Positions 10,538-18,429 of a stretch of 64,000 bases of DNA are shown here, in pieces. The stretch covers positions 1 to 64,000 of the forward strand of contig CADAND010000017.1 of assembly GCA_902789245.1 (NCBI GenBank). Direction: 5' to 3'. The translations under genes were made by a program, and so were the position numbers. This DNA comes from an uncultured Bacteroidia bacterium (GTDB lineage Bacteria; Bacteroidota; Bacteroidia; Bacteroidales; UBA932). Position 1 is the stretch's first letter. Each line of letters opens with the position of its first letter. The notes beneath the pieces were generated by a model. The model was not told where the DNA came from, made no database searches, and worked only from the letters and a program-made list of their open reading frames with translations.

Positions 10538-11683
10538 TCAGAGGGCCTTCAGGCCCAGGCCGGGGGCGTCGGGGAGGATGAGGCGGCCGTCGGAAACGGT
10601 CACACCGCTGAAGCGGTCGTTGGAGATGAGGAGATTGCCGTCGAGGTCGGCGAAGTCGGCCAGCGGCGAGAGGTGCGCGGCGGCCGTGACGGCGCAGGAG
10701 GTCTCGGTCATGCAGCCCAGCATGACGCGCATGCCGACGGCGCGCGCAAAAGAAGCCATGCGCCAGGCTTCACGCATGCCGGTGCATTTCATCAGCTTGA
10801 TGTTGATGCCGTTGTACGCACCCACCAGCGACGGGATGTCGGCCAGCCGCTGGACCGCCTCGTCGGCGAAAATGGGCAGCGGACTGCGCTCCGTGATCCA
10901 GGCGTTGTCATCCAGGCGCTCCTTGGGCATCGGCTGCTCGACCATGACGACGCCGTGCTCCTGCAGCCAGAAGATCTCGTCGAGGGCCTGCTGGCGGTCG
11001 GTCCAGCCCTGGTTGGCGTCCACCGCGAGGGGCAGGTCGGTGACCTCGCGGATGGTACGGATCATCTCGTAGTCGTTGTCCAGGCCCACCTTGACCTTCA
11101 GGATGCGGAAGCGGTCCGCGCATTCGCGCGTCTTCTCCCGGACGACATCCGGCGTGTCGATGCCGATGGTGAAGGTGGTATTCGGCGCCTTGTCGGCGTT
11201 CAGGCCCCAGAGGCGCCACCAGGGCTGTCCGAGGAGCTGGCCCACGAGGTCGTGCAGGGCGATGTCGACGGCGGCCTTTGCGGCCGTGTCGCCCGGCGAG
11301 AGGCTATCCACGTACGCGAGGATGTCCTCCAGCTGGAAGGGATCCGCGAACTGCGCGAGGTCCACCTTTTCAAGAAACGCGCACACGCTCTCCACCGTCT
11401 GCCCGAGATATGGGGGCATGGAGGCCTCGCCGTGGCCGACAAAACCGTCGTAGCGGATCTCGACCTGCACGTCGGGGGTGGTGGTCCGGGAATAGGAGGC
11501 CACGGTGAAGGTGTGGCGGAGCTGCAGCTCATAGGGCTCCCAGCTCAGCTGCATGCGGGCCTTGCCACCCACGCGGTAGGCCTTGGGGGCGCCCGCCGAA
11601 GGGGCGCAGGCGCCGGCAGTGCCGAGCAGCACCGCGCCGGCTCCCGCCGCGGCGGCGGTCTTGAGGAAATCGCGTCTGTCCAT
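10538..11683 (-). CDS. Tat-exported dipeptide epimerase (enolase superfamily)
   Basis: A 381-residue member of the mandelate racemase/muconate-lactonizing branch, most like L-Ala-D/L-Glu epimerases used in murein peptide recycling. The barrel carries KxK (K196, K198), metal ligands D222 (VDANQGW), E249 (VEQPMP) and D274 (FADEA), and catalytic K296 (NIKLMKC). The N-terminus reads RRDFLKTA followed by an Ala/Gly-rich stretch and C26, a twin-arginine signal with a possible lipobox. Most family members are cytoplasmic, so export is notable. ATG 11683 is chosen because a consensus promoter (11692-11722) ends just upstream, giving an almost leaderless mRNA. Substrate specificity is inferred. Confidence 0.85.
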   Translation of the reverse strand: MDRRDFLKTAAAAGAGAVLLGTAGACAPSAGAPKAYRVGGKARMQLSWEPYELQLRHTFTVASYSRTTTPDVQVEIRYDGFVGHGEASMPPYLGQTVESVCAFLEKVDLAQFADPFQLEDILAYVDSLSPGDTAAKAAVDIALHDLVGQLLGQPWWRLWGLNADKAPNTTFTIGIDTPDVVREKTRECADRFRILKVKVGLDNDYEMIRTIREVTDLPLAVDANQGWTDRQQALDEIFWLQEHGVVMVEQPMPKERLDDNAWITERSPLPIFADEAVQRLADIPSLVGAYNGINIKLMKCTGMREAWRMASFARAVGMRVMLGCMTETSCAVTAAAHLSPLADFADLDGNLLISNDRFSGVTVSDGRLILPDAPGLGLKAL

Positions 11684-11691
11684 ACGTGAAT

Positions 11692-11722
11692 CAAATGTAC
11701 GCATTCCCCACCGGAAAACAAA
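11692..11722 (-). promoter_or_regulatory. Promoter of the dipeptide epimerase gene
   Basis: TTTG (11719-11722), a 19-bp spacer, then TACATTTG (11692-11699) on the minus strand. The expected start site is only a few bases before the ATG at 11683. The -33 element lies at the broken edge of a recombinase remnant. Confidence 0.75.
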
Positions 11723-11891
11723 AAGCCGACGCACCTTCATCTGCTTTGCCCTGTCCTCCGGCATCCCGCCGCAAGTCGTGATGAAATGGACTGGCCACTC
11801 CGACTACAAAGCCATGAAACCCTACATCGACATAGCCGAAAAGGTCAAGACCGAGCAGATGGCCATCTTTGAAAAAGAACTGAAAGCATAA
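11722..11891 (+). pseudogene. C-terminal remnant of a tyrosine recombinase
   Basis: About 56 codons match the end of phage-type integrases: RRTFICFALSSGIPPQVVMK, then WTGHSDYKAMKPYIDIAEK. The Arg of HxxR, the His of GHSD and the catalytic Tyr of PYI are all present. The DNA-binding part and the first catalytic Arg are missing. Upstream the frame runs into the antisense of the epimerase gene. It is a truncated, inactive remnant and marks a past integration or recombination event. Confidence 0.75.
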
Positions 11892-11905
11892 TCAGGGATA
11901 ATTCC

Positions 11906-11913
11906 TAAATTTG
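11906..11913 (+). promoter_or_regulatory. -7 box upstream of the yhcG-like remnant
   Basis: TAAATTTG lies 36 bp before the ATG at 11950. No TTTG is found at the expected -33 position. Confidence 0.4.
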
Positions 11914-11949
11914 TATGCCACCTCGGCAAGATGCTATTTGATTACCGAT

Positions 11950-12324
11950 ATGAAAGAGAAACTCAGTACTCAATACAATGAAGCTGTTCAGCAGATTAAA
12001 GGTGCGATCCTCAAGAGTCAAGCCAAGGCTCTTGCCGGAGTGAATCAGGAGCAGCTTGCTCTGTACTACGGGATAGGTCGCTATATCTCCTTCAACACAC
12101 GAAAGGGGTTTTGGGGGAAGGATGCCATCGCTACTATTAGCCGTCAGCTTAGTGCTGAATTGCCTGGTTTGAGGGGTTTCTCTCAGACAAATCTTCGTCT
12201 GATGCGTATCTTCTATGAGGAATGGAGGGCACTAGAGGCCAATTCATCAGTCGCGACTGATGAATTGCAGATTATCAATGGTGGTGAGGAAGACTTAGAA
12301 TACATAATGTATCGTATTGCGTAA
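11950..12324 (+). pseudogene. Truncated YhcG-type (DUF1016 N-terminal) nuclease gene
   Basis: The 124-residue product matches the N-terminal helical domain of YhcG/PDDEXK nuclease-family proteins: YNEAVQQIKGAILKSQAKAL, YYGIGRYISFNTRKGFWGKD, and LRGFSQTNLRLMRIFYEEW. Family members are about 340-380 residues with a C-terminal nuclease domain, which is absent; the frame stops after EYIMYRIA. Such genes often sit beside type I restriction loci and recombinases, consistent with the adjacent recombinase remnant. Base composition is clearly more AT-rich than the surrounding housekeeping genes. A shortened functional protein cannot be excluded. Confidence 0.75.
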
Positions 12325-12343
12325 ACAGCCCGCAATCTGAGCT

Positions 12344-12574
12344 TTAGGATAGCAGCACCCAAAGGCACCGCCCTAACCAGAGTACAGACAGCACCCCAAA
12401 TGCAAAGCCGAACAGAAGGCCTCGCAAAAAGGCGCGTCGTCGGCCTTCAAGATCACGATGCAGGTCTTCTACGGCATCAAAACGTGTCCTAAGTCGTTCA
12501 ACATCAGCGGTGCCATCCGAAATCTCCGGTCCGCAGGCTCGAATTTGTGCTGTCAGTTCATCAAAGTGACTCAT
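12344..12574 (-). CDS. Small single-pass membrane protein, candidate anti-sigma partner
   Basis: A 76-residue protein with an N-terminal charged helix (residues 1-46, with heptad-like ERLRTRFDAVEDLHRDLEGR) and one C-terminal membrane segment (RGLLFGFAFGVLSVLWLG). Its start overlaps the end of the ECF sigma gene by 14 nt, so it is translated with it. Position and topology suggest an anti-sigma-like role, but I see no known zinc or anti-sigma motif. The family is unrecognised. Confidence 0.65.
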   Translation of the reverse strand: MSHFDELTAQIRACGPEISDGTADVERLRTRFDAVEDLHRDLEGRRRAFLRGLLFGFAFGVLSVLWLGRCLWVLLS

Positions 12575-13046
12575 CTTTCAATTCTGTTTTCAGTTTCTCG
12601 CGGCCGCGGGAGAGGTATGCCTTGACGCTTCCTGCCGGAATGCCCATCACCGCGGCGATATCCTTGATGGACAGGTCTTCTTTATAAAACAGCAGGATGC
12701 AGGACCGCTCCTTCTCGGGGAGCTTGCAGACGGCCTGCCAAAGCGATTCATAGCGAAATGATTCGTCTGCGGATTGCCTGTCTGGGACCCGTGTGACAGT
12801 CTCCAGACCATCATAATTCTTGCGGCAGCGCATCCGGTCGATGAAGCAATGGTAGCAGATCTTCAGTAGCCAGGCCCCGGGACGAGCGCGCTCCAGGAAA
12901 GAAGGCGAGGCCAGGTAGGCGCGTGTCATCGCTTCCTGGAAGATGTCATCCGCTTCGGCGGCATCTCCTTGGCACAAGCCGAGCAGGTATCTGCGTAAGG
13001 ATACCTGCTCGGCCTGCACCAATTTAATGAATCGCTCGCGTTCCAA
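12561..13046 (-). CDS. ECF-type RNA polymerase sigma factor
   Basis: A 161-residue sigma factor. Region 2 spans about residues 25-85, with DIFQEAMTRAYLA and GAWLLKICYHCFIDRMRC. Region 4 covers about 105-155, with LPEKERSCILLFYKEDLSIK and the helix-turn-helix AAVMGIPAGSVKAYLSRGRE. It would direct polymerase to a dedicated regulon. It sits in a minus-strand operon after a membrane protein (9-bp gap) and before a small membrane protein (14-nt overlap). The regulon and signal are unknown. Confidence 0.92.
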   Translation of the reverse strand: MERERFIKLVQAEQVSLRRYLLGLCQGDAAEADDIFQEAMTRAYLASPSFLERARPGAWLLKICYHCFIDRMRCRKNYDGLETVTRVPDRQSADESFRYESLWQAVCKLPEKERSCILLFYKEDLSIKDIAAVMGIPAGSVKAYLSRGREKLKTELKDESL

Positions 13047-13055
13047 CCCCCAAAT

Positions 13056-13454
13056 CTATTTCTCAACCACATTCTTGCGGCCGGCAGTGCCGTTGACAAT
13101 CCCCAGCGTCAGCAGAACGGCGCCCAAGAAGAAAAACCAGAGACAGACTTCCAGCATCGGTGGCTCCTTGATGTAAATCAAAGCCGAGATGCTTGCCGCC
13201 AGCATGATGACGGCCCCCGTGGCTCCATACGCCCGGGAGGCAAGCCAGATTCTTTGTTGGTCGTGATTCCGCTTTTCGGTCATGGCTTCCTCCAAAGAAA
13301 GACCTTTGTCCAGCGCCTTCAATGTAATGGAGGTCTCTTGCTCTAGTTCGCGAAGCTGACGCTTGTAGCGTAGCACAAGGATGACAATAATCAAAGCCAG
13401 GATGGACAGAATGAGGGTGATTGTCGTCAGATCAACATAGGGAGTGAGTCTCAT
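13056..13454 (-). CDS. DUF6249-like inner-membrane protein
   Basis: A 132-residue protein with an N-terminal membrane segment (ITLILSILALIIVILVL), a basic/acidic linker (RYKRQLRELEQE, then KGLSLEEAMTEKR), and two C-terminal segments (GAVIMLAASISALIYI and VCLWFFFLGAVLLTLGIV). This layout resembles DUF6249 proteins, which often precede ECF sigma genes in Bacteroidota. It is first in the three-gene sigma operon. No TAnnTTTG box is visible upstream. The family name is tentative and the function unknown. Confidence 0.7.
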   Translation of the reverse strand: MRLTPYVDLTTITLILSILALIIVILVLRYKRQLRELEQETSITLKALDKGLSLEEAMTEKRNHDQQRIWLASRAYGATGAVIMLAASISALIYIKEPPMLEVCLWFFFLGAVLLTLGIVNGTAGRKNVVEK

Positions 13455-13542
13455 AATCGCGTTTTTTTAAACAAACGGAATCAAGCCCCGGAAAGTTACA
13501 AAAAAGACAGAAATAGCGGTTGCGCCCGCCCGCCTGCCGCTT

Positions 13543-13580
13543 GGCAGTTCTGAGGCCCGAAGGGCTGAAATGGAGGGTGA
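13543..13580. repeat. Dispersed repeat, copy 1
   Basis: GGCAGTTCTGAGGCCCGAAG and its flank, ending in AAATGGAGG, closely match a second copy at 19863-19905. Both carry a GCCC..GGGC hairpin. Neither lies in a recognisable intact gene. This copy borders the serine recombinase remnant. Confidence 0.5.
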
Positions 13581-13690
13581 GCGAGTTATCCCGTTGCGGT
13601 CGTGCCATCTGGGAAGTCTTGGAGACAATCAAGTTTTGCGCGGACAACGGCATCAACCTCCACTTCCCTCTCCTCGGTTCAACGGGTGAA
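13577..13690 (+). pseudogene. Possible serine recombinase (invertase) remnant
   Basis: A short frame reads VSELSRCGRAIWEVLETIKF followed by CADNGINLHF. This matches the catalytic-domain stretch of Bacteroidota serine site-specific recombinases (ELSRLGR, then a helix, then NGIxxxF). Neither the N-terminal Ser active site nor the helix-turn-helix is present, and the following sequence diverges. The similarity covers only about 30 residues, so a decayed fragment is the best reading. The rest of the 321-bp gap (13455-13775) shows no other gene. Confidence 0.45.
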
Positions 13691-13775
13691 GAAAGAGTTT
13701 TGCCTCTAACAGATAACGATATCTGGCATACTTTGTGCTTTTGTGATGTTCGCAAAACATTAACTACATACAATT

Positions 13776-14303
13776 ATGCGTTTTTCACCCCGTTATTTGT
13801 TTGCGGTTATAGCGCTTTTTGCTGCTATGACTCTTGCTTCTGCCCAAGTCCCAAGTTTCCGGAATAAAGGATACAAGGGGAGCATTTCCTTCACGGACCA
13901 TTATGGCGTTTTTGTTGGAGCTGAGACCTCACACGGCTATATGTTTGATAGCAAAAACTATCTGGGTGTTGGCTTCGGCGGCTTTGTCCTCCCGAATGAC
14001 AAGCATCCCGTTTTCTTGGATTTCTTCGTGGACTATCAGCACTATTTCAAGAACGAGAAGAGTACGCCAATGGTTAGCATCAAGGGCGGTTTGAACCACG
14101 CTGTTAACTATGCGAATACACTTGGCGACAAGTATGCCAATGCCATCCTTCTTGAACCAAATGTAGGTTGGAGTTGGGGGTTGAAGTCCGGAAACGGCTT
14201 GACCCTCGCGTTGGGTTGCCCGTTTTATTTCCCCGTCGGTGCTTCAAGGACGGACAGGAAAGTCTTACCCTTACCAAAACTCACCTTCACGTTTGAGTTC
14301 TAA
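13776..14303 (+). CDS. Small outer-membrane beta-barrel protein
   Basis: A 175-residue exported protein. Residues 1-23 are a signal peptide ending ASA (YLFAVIALFAAMTLASAQ). The mature part consists of amphipathic strands rich in Gly and aromatics (YLGVGFGGFVLP, DFFVDYQHYFK, VGWSWGLKSGNGLTLALG) and ends in Phe (LTFTFEF), the usual terminal signal for outer-membrane barrel insertion. Its base composition is more AT-rich than the housekeeping genes, which fits the accessory patch around it. The function is unknown. Confidence 0.75.
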   Translation: MRFSPRYLFAVIALFAAMTLASAQVPSFRNKGYKGSISFTDHYGVFVGAETSHGYMFDSKNYLGVGFGGFVLPNDKHPVFLDFFVDYQHYFKNEKSTPMVSIKGGLNHAVNYANTLGDKYANAILLEPNVGWSWGLKSGNGLTLALGCPFYFPVGASRTDRKVLPLPKLTFTFEF

Positions 14304-14548
14304 TAGAGCGTTCCGCATTTCAAGAGCGAGTTCCGTTGAGGTCCTCGCTCTTTTCTTTCCACGCCTTCCACACTTTTTTTACTTACCACACTATTTATTG
14401 GTGAGAGAGGCAAGAAAGACTTGTTTTTCAGCAGGATTTCTTGTAAATTACTATGGGAAGAACGACCGGCGAGACAACCGACAACAGGTGGTTTCAAAAG
14501 TCCAATGAAAACAGCGAGTGTGGATAAGCACCTATTTCTAAAAAAGTT

Positions 14549-14566
14549 GCGGCGAGTGAGGGATTT
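14549..14566 (-). repeat. Partial copy of the tRNA-Ser(CGA) 3' end
   Basis: GCGGCGAGTGAGGGATTT matches 16 of 18 bases of the tRNA 3' end at 14745-14762, in the same orientation, 179 bp downstream of the tRNA. Such duplications arise when an element integrates at a tRNA gene (att sites). Confidence 0.5.
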
Positions 14567-14698
14567 GCGCAGTCGCTTCGCTCCTTTGCACCTCCCTCGG
14601 TCACCGAGAGCAAAGCAAATCGGGGCGAGACTTCGTCTCTTTTTGCGTGCTGGTGTGCCCTTACAAGAGCATGCTCTTGACGGTCACCCCATTACGCA

Positions 14699-14723
14699 AA
14701 AGCGCCGCACACATGTGCGGCGC
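14699..14723 (-). terminator. Terminator of tRNA-Ser(CGA)
   Basis: GCGCCGCAC and GTGCGGCGC pair over 9 bp around ACAT. On the minus strand the stem is followed by TTTTGC, about 23 bases past the tRNA 3' end. Confidence 0.75.
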
Positions 14724-14745
14724 CCCTGATTTGCTTTGCATTGCG

Positions 14746-14830
14746 CGGTGAGTGAGGGATTCGAACCCCCGGTACGTTGCCGTACACCTGTTTTCGAGGC
14801 AGGCTCCTTCAACCACTCGGACAACTCACC
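14746..14830 (-). tRNA. tRNA-Ser (anticodon CGA)
   Basis: The cloverleaf is complete: acceptor GGTGAGT/ACTCACC (7 bp), a long variable arm (TACGGCAACGTA), T-loop TTCGAAT, and anticodon loop CTCGAAA giving CGA, which reads UCG. The base pair next to the anticodon loop is a C-A mismatch. CCA is not encoded. The length of 85 nt and the long variable arm identify class II tRNA-Ser. Confidence 0.95.
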
Positions 14831-14911
14831 AGTCGGTTGGGGAATGCAAAGGTATGAAAAAATTTGCGATTATCTAAAAAATGGTCTATTTTTGCATTCC
14901 CAAAGTGAAAC

Positions 14912-14989
14912 AGGGGCGTAGCTCAGTTGGTTCAGAGCGCTTGAGTCACATTCAAGAGGTCATCGGTTCGACCCCGATCGTCCCTACCA
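14912..14989 (+). tRNA. tRNA-Val (anticodon CAC)
   Basis: Acceptor AGGGGCG pairs with CGTCCCT (7 bp, one G-T). The anticodon stem CTTGA/TCAAG encloses GTCACAT, giving anticodon CAC for GUG codons. The T arm is ATCGG-TTCGACC-CCGAT. The 3' CCA is encoded, unlike in the two tRNA-Ser genes nearby. The G32/T38 pair in the anticodon loop is unusual. Confidence 0.93.
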
Positions 14990-15020
14990 AAAGCCGTCAG
15001 CGAATTGCTGGCGGCTTTTT
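14989..15020 (+). terminator. Terminator of tRNA-Val
   Basis: AAAAGCCGTCAGC and GCTGGCGGCTTTTT form a long stem (one G-T pair) with a 5-nt loop directly after the tRNA CCA. It also faces the stop of the convergent MATE gene. Confidence 0.9.
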
Positions 15021-15022
15021 GA

Positions 15023-16357
15023 TTATACCAGCGACTTGGCGGTCCACTTGCGGGACTTCCAGCGGCGGATGAAGATCAGGCCGCGGGTGCATTCGTCGAG
15101 GACCAGAGCGCACCACAGGGCAATCAGGCCGCCGTGCAGGCCGATGCCCAGCAGCCAGCTGCCACCCACGGTCACGGTCCAGCAGACAATGATGCCGACG
15201 GTCACGGGATAATAGATGTCTCCGGCCGCGCGCAGCGAATTCACGGCGAACAGATTGACGGCCCGGCCCACCTCAACCATGATATCGACCCAGAGCACGA
15301 TGGAGCCCAGGCGGATGATATTCTCGTTGTCGCTCAGCAGGGAGTAGATGGTATGCCCGAAACAGGCGGTAAGGAAAGAGAGTGCGAACGTGACGGCTAC
15401 CGACACGCGCAGCACCCTGCGGCCCAGCGAGAATGCGGCCTCGTATTTCTTCATGCCGGTCAGGTGCCCGATCACGATGGCTCCGCCCTGCGCCGCGGCC
15501 ATCGAGAACAGGTACACGAACATGGTGATGGTCTGGGCATAGGTGCGCGTGGCCAGTTCGTCATTCCCCAGGAAATTGATGAAATAGGTCACGACCACCA
15601 TCGAGAGGCTGTAGGACATCTGCTCGCCGGCCGACGGAATGCCCACCTTGAAAAGCTTGCCCGCCTCCTGCCAGGGGAACGGCCGGAACAGTCCCTTGGG
15701 CAGGCGCCGGATGTATTTGCGGAAAAGCAGGAACAACAGCAGCGCCGAGGACATCGCACGACAGATCACCGTCGAAATGGCCGCACCCTGCACGCCCAGG
15801 GCGGGCAGCCCGAACTTACCGAAAATCAAGGCGTAGTTGCCCAGGATGTTGATGATATTGACCAGCCCGGACACGTACATGGGATACTGCGCCATGTCGA
15901 CGCTCCGCAGCGCGGCCGCAGCCGACAGCGATACGGCCTGGAAAAATGCGAAAGCTCCCACGGTGCGCATGTAAGTGAAACTCTGCGCGTACAGTTCGTC
16001 CCGGACGCCCATCAGGCCCAGCAGGTACGCGGCCTTGCCATGCAGGAACACGCTGAACGCCACCCCGAGGATGAGATTGAACAGGACCGAGATCCCCATC
16101 ACCTGCAGCACCCGGTCGCGCTGCCCCGCCCCCACATACTGGGAGCAGAGGATGGAGGTGGCCATCGAGATGACCTGAAAGATGATGAATACGATGTTGA
16201 TCAGCTGGTTGACCAGGCCCACCGCCGCCACGCTCTCATCCGAGTATCGGCTGAGCATGAACGTGTCGGCCGCGCCCAAGGTCATGACAAGCAGCGTGTC
16301 GATGAAAATGGGTAATGCCAGGGAGACAAGGAGTTTGGTCAGCGAACCGTATCTCAT
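15023..16357 (-). CDS. MATE-family multidrug/Na+ (or H+) antiporter
   Basis: A 444-residue inner-membrane transporter with about 12 hydrophobic helices. The N-terminal half starts SLTKLLVSLALPIFIDTLLV and contains GAADTFMLSRYSDESVAAVG, the usual first-helix MATE signature. The second half repeats the bundle (KVGIPSAGEQMSYSLSMVVV). Members expel cationic drugs or metabolites in exchange for Na+ or H+. The substrate cannot be predicted. The gene stands alone, convergent with tRNA-Val and divergent from an outer-membrane protein gene. Confidence 0.92.
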   Translation of the reverse strand: MRYGSLTKLLVSLALPIFIDTLLVMTLGAADTFMLSRYSDESVAAVGLVNQLINIVFIIFQVISMATSILCSQYVGAGQRDRVLQVMGISVLFNLILGVAFSVFLHGKAAYLLGLMGVRDELYAQSFTYMRTVGAFAFFQAVSLSAAAALRSVDMAQYPMYVSGLVNIINILGNYALIFGKFGLPALGVQGAAISTVICRAMSSALLLFLLFRKYIRRLPKGLFRPFPWQEAGKLFKVGIPSAGEQMSYSLSMVVVTYFINFLGNDELATRTYAQTITMFVYLFSMAAAQGGAIVIGHLTGMKKYEAAFSLGRRVLRVSVAVTFALSFLTACFGHTIYSLLSDNENIIRLGSIVLWVDIMVEVGRAVNLFAVNSLRAAGDIYYPVTVGIIVCWTVTVGGSWLLGIGLHGGLIALWCALVLDECTRGLIFIRRWKSRKWTAKSLV

Positions 16358-16374
16358 ATTCGGAAAAACCGGTG

Positions 16375-16404
16375 CAAAGGTACATTATTTTCCGCATTCG
16401 CAAA
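16375..16404 (-). promoter_or_regulatory. Promoter of the MATE gene
   Basis: TTTG (16401-16404), an 18-bp spacer, then TACCTTTG (16375-16382) on the minus strand, about 18 bp before the ATG. Confidence 0.7.
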
Positions 16405-16471
16405 GGATGCAACATTCCGCGGGGAAGGATCATCTTGTTATGTACACAATACAATATTATCATAAACACGT

Positions 16472-17113
16472 ATGAAAAAGTTTACCGTGATTCTCAGTGC
16501 AGCACTCCTGCTGCTCGCCGGCACGCAGGCCAACGCTCAGATGAGCATCGGCGCCGGCTACGTCAATTCCGTCGAATCTTACAAAATCAGCAAAAACGCA
16601 GATCCCAGCAACAATGCCCTCAACGGCTTCTACGCCGGCTTCGGCTACACCATCCCCGTGGTGAGCGGCCTGAACTTCACGCCGGGCGTCTACTATGAGT
16701 TCCTCACCAAGGGCGACGCCACCAACATCGGCGGCGTGGCCAACGTCAGCGGCAAGATCACCGAGCATTATATCAATGTTCCTCTGACCTTCAGCTTCGG
16801 CGCTGAGCTCACCGACGGCTTCCGCGTCTTCGCCTATGCCGGCCCGACCGCTTCGCTCGGCCTCGCCTCCACGACGCAGTACAAGAGCAACCTCGGTCCC
16901 ATCTCCGCCGGCACGAACGTTGACAACTACAACAACGACGGCTACGGCCGCTTCGACATCCTGCTCGGCGCCGGTCTCGGCTTCGAGATCGCGGACATGA
17001 TCCGCCTCAACGTCGGCTACGACTGGGGCATGCTCAACCGCTACATCGGCACCACCGAAGGCGTCTCCCGAAAGAACACCCGCTTGACGGCCGGTGTCGC
17101 CTTCCTCTTCTAG
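16472..17113 (+). CDS. OmpW/OMP_b-brl-like outer-membrane beta-barrel protein
   Basis: A 213-residue exported protein with signal peptide (MKKFTVILSAALLLLAGTQA, cleavage near NAQ). The mature chain has eight or so amphipathic strands with Gly-rich turns, such as NGFYAGFGYTIPVV, YINVPLTFSFGAEL and LGAGLGFEIADMIRLNVGYD, and ends AGVAFLF with a terminal Phe. This is the common small-barrel family of Bacteroidota (PF13568-like). Ligand and role are unknown. It is followed by an intrinsic terminator and appears monocistronic. Confidence 0.85.
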   Translation: MKKFTVILSAALLLLAGTQANAQMSIGAGYVNSVESYKISKNADPSNNALNGFYAGFGYTIPVVSGLNFTPGVYYEFLTKGDATNIGGVANVSGKITEHYINVPLTFSFGAELTDGFRVFAYAGPTASLGLASTTQYKSNLGPISAGTNVDNYNNDGYGRFDILLGAGLGFEIADMIRLNVGYDWGMLNRYIGTTEGVSRKNTRLTAGVAFLF

Positions 17114-17140
17114 GTCCATAGGTTTGTGAAATAAGGATAG

Positions 17141-17178
17141 AGGCGTCCGGGATCGCTCCCGGGCGCCTCAGTTTTGTT
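17141..17178 (+). terminator. Terminator after the outer-membrane protein gene
   Basis: AGGCGTCCGGGA and TCCCGGGCGCCT pair (one T-G) around TCGC and are followed by CAGTTTTGTT. It lies between convergent genes and may serve icd as well. Confidence 0.8.
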
Positions 17179-17192
17179 CTGTTCAGTTCGAT

Positions 17193-18401
17193 TTATGCGA
17201 GCCGCTTCTCCAGCCGCTCGCGGATGGCCGCGATGAACTGGGCGGAGTTGGCCGGCCGGGGGGTGATCCCCTCCATCAGACCCACGAGGTCCTTGGTGGC
17301 GATGCCCTCACCGAGGGTGTCGAAGCACGCGCCTTCCAGCTCGTCGGCGAAGCGGACCAGCTCCTGCAGGCCGTCCTTCAGGCCGCGCTGACGCAGGGCG
17401 CCGCTCCAGGCGAAGATCGTGGCCATCGGGTTGGTGGACGTCTCCTCACCCTGCAGATACTTATAATAGTGGCGCGTCACCGTGCCGTGGGCGGCTTCGT
17501 ACTCGTAGTTGCCGTCCGGGCTGACCAGCACGCTGGTCATCATGGCGAGCGAGCCGAAGGCCGTCGAGACCATGTCGCTCATCACGTCGCCGTCGTAGTT
17601 CTTGCAGGCCCAGATGAAACCGCCCTTGCTGCGGATCACGCGTGCGACCGCGTCGTCGATCAGCGTGTAGAAATAGGTGATGCCGAGCTCCTCGAAGCGG
17701 GATTTGTACTCCTGGAAGACCTCGTCGAAGATCTCGCGGAAGCGGGCGTCGTAGGTCTTGGAGATCGTATCCTTGGTGGAGAACCAGAGGTCCTGCTTCG
17801 TGTCGGTGGCGTACTTGAAGCACGCGTGCGCGAAGGAGCGGATGGACGCGTCGGTGTTGTGCATGCCCTGGATGACGCCCGGGCCCTTGAAGGCCTGGAT
17901 CGTCACCTCCTGATGGCTGCCGTCCGCGCCGTCGAAGACGAGCTTCGCCGTGCCCGGGCCGCCGGCCTTCAGCTCGACGCTCTTGTAGACGTCGCCGTAG
18001 GCGTGGCGGGCGATGGTGATGGGCTTCTCCCAGTTCTTCACCACAGGATGGATGGTCGGGATGGTGATTGGGGCGCGGAAGACCGTGCCGTCCAGGATGG
18101 AGCGGATGGTGCCGTTGGGGCTCTTCCACATCTGGTGGAGCTTATACTCCGTCATGCGCTGCGCGTTGGGCGTGATGGTGGCGCACTTGACGCCCACGCC
18201 GTACTTCTTGCAGGCCTGGGCGGCGTCGATGGTGATCTGGTCGCCGGTCTCATCGCGCTTGGGGAGGCCGAGGTCGTAGTATTCCACCTTCAGGTCCACG
18301 AAAGGCAGGATAAGTTCGTCCTTGATCATCTTCCAGAGGATTCTGGTCATCTCATCGCCGTCCATCTCTACGAGCGGCGTGGTCATCTGTATTCTCTTCA
18401 T
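17193..18401 (-). CDS. icd: NADP-dependent isocitrate dehydrogenase
   Basis: Oxidises isocitrate to 2-oxoglutarate and CO2, making NADPH. The 402-residue protein is of the homodimeric eukaryote-like type: VEMDGDEMTR near the N-terminus, KCATITPNAQRM, the substrate loop KSPNGTIRSILDGTVFRAPI (Ser/Asn/Arg contacts), and the metal region WACKNYDGDVMSD. ATG 18401 is chosen over GTG 18425 because a -7 box at 18430 would put the start site about at the GTG. It is monocistronic. Confidence 0.96.
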   Translation of the reverse strand: MKRIQMTTPLVEMDGDEMTRILWKMIKDELILPFVDLKVEYYDLGLPKRDETGDQITIDAAQACKKYGVGVKCATITPNAQRMTEYKLHQMWKSPNGTIRSILDGTVFRAPITIPTIHPVVKNWEKPITIARHAYGDVYKSVELKAGGPGTAKLVFDGADGSHQEVTIQAFKGPGVIQGMHNTDASIRSFAHACFKYATDTKQDLWFSTKDTISKTYDARFREIFDEVFQEYKSRFEELGITYFYTLIDDAVARVIRSKGGFIWACKNYDGDVMSDMVSTAFGSLAMMTSVLVSPDGNYEYEAAHGTVTRHYYKYLQGEETSTNPMATIFAWSGALRQRGLKDGLQELVRFADELEGACFDTLGEGIATKDLVGLMEGITPRPANSAQFIAAIRERLEKRLA

Positions 18402-18429
18402 CTGGCTTGGGAATTGGTAATACACTCTG

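Larger units (their letters stand above)
14304..14745. other. Non-coding stretch between the beta-barrel gene and tRNA-Ser(CGA)
   Basis: No gene is supported here. It holds a partial copy of the tRNA-Ser 3' end (14549-14566), the perfect hairpin CTCGGTcACCGAG (14597-14609), a GAGAC/GTCTC hairpin followed by T5 (14627-14644), the palindrome AAGAGCATGCTCTT near 14665, and the tRNA terminator near 14700. The density of inverted repeats suggests remnants of a small mobile element. Confidence 0.6.

Noticed and set aside
14500-14740. Inverted repeats near 14.5-14.7 kb as a CRISPR array
   Set aside because: The repeats are single hairpins with different sequences. There is no series of identical repeats with regular spacers.
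15134-16315. 393-codon plus-strand frame opposite the MATE gene
   Set aside because: It is Gln/His/Arg-rich and featureless, while the minus strand encodes a complete twelve-helix MATE protein with a promoter.
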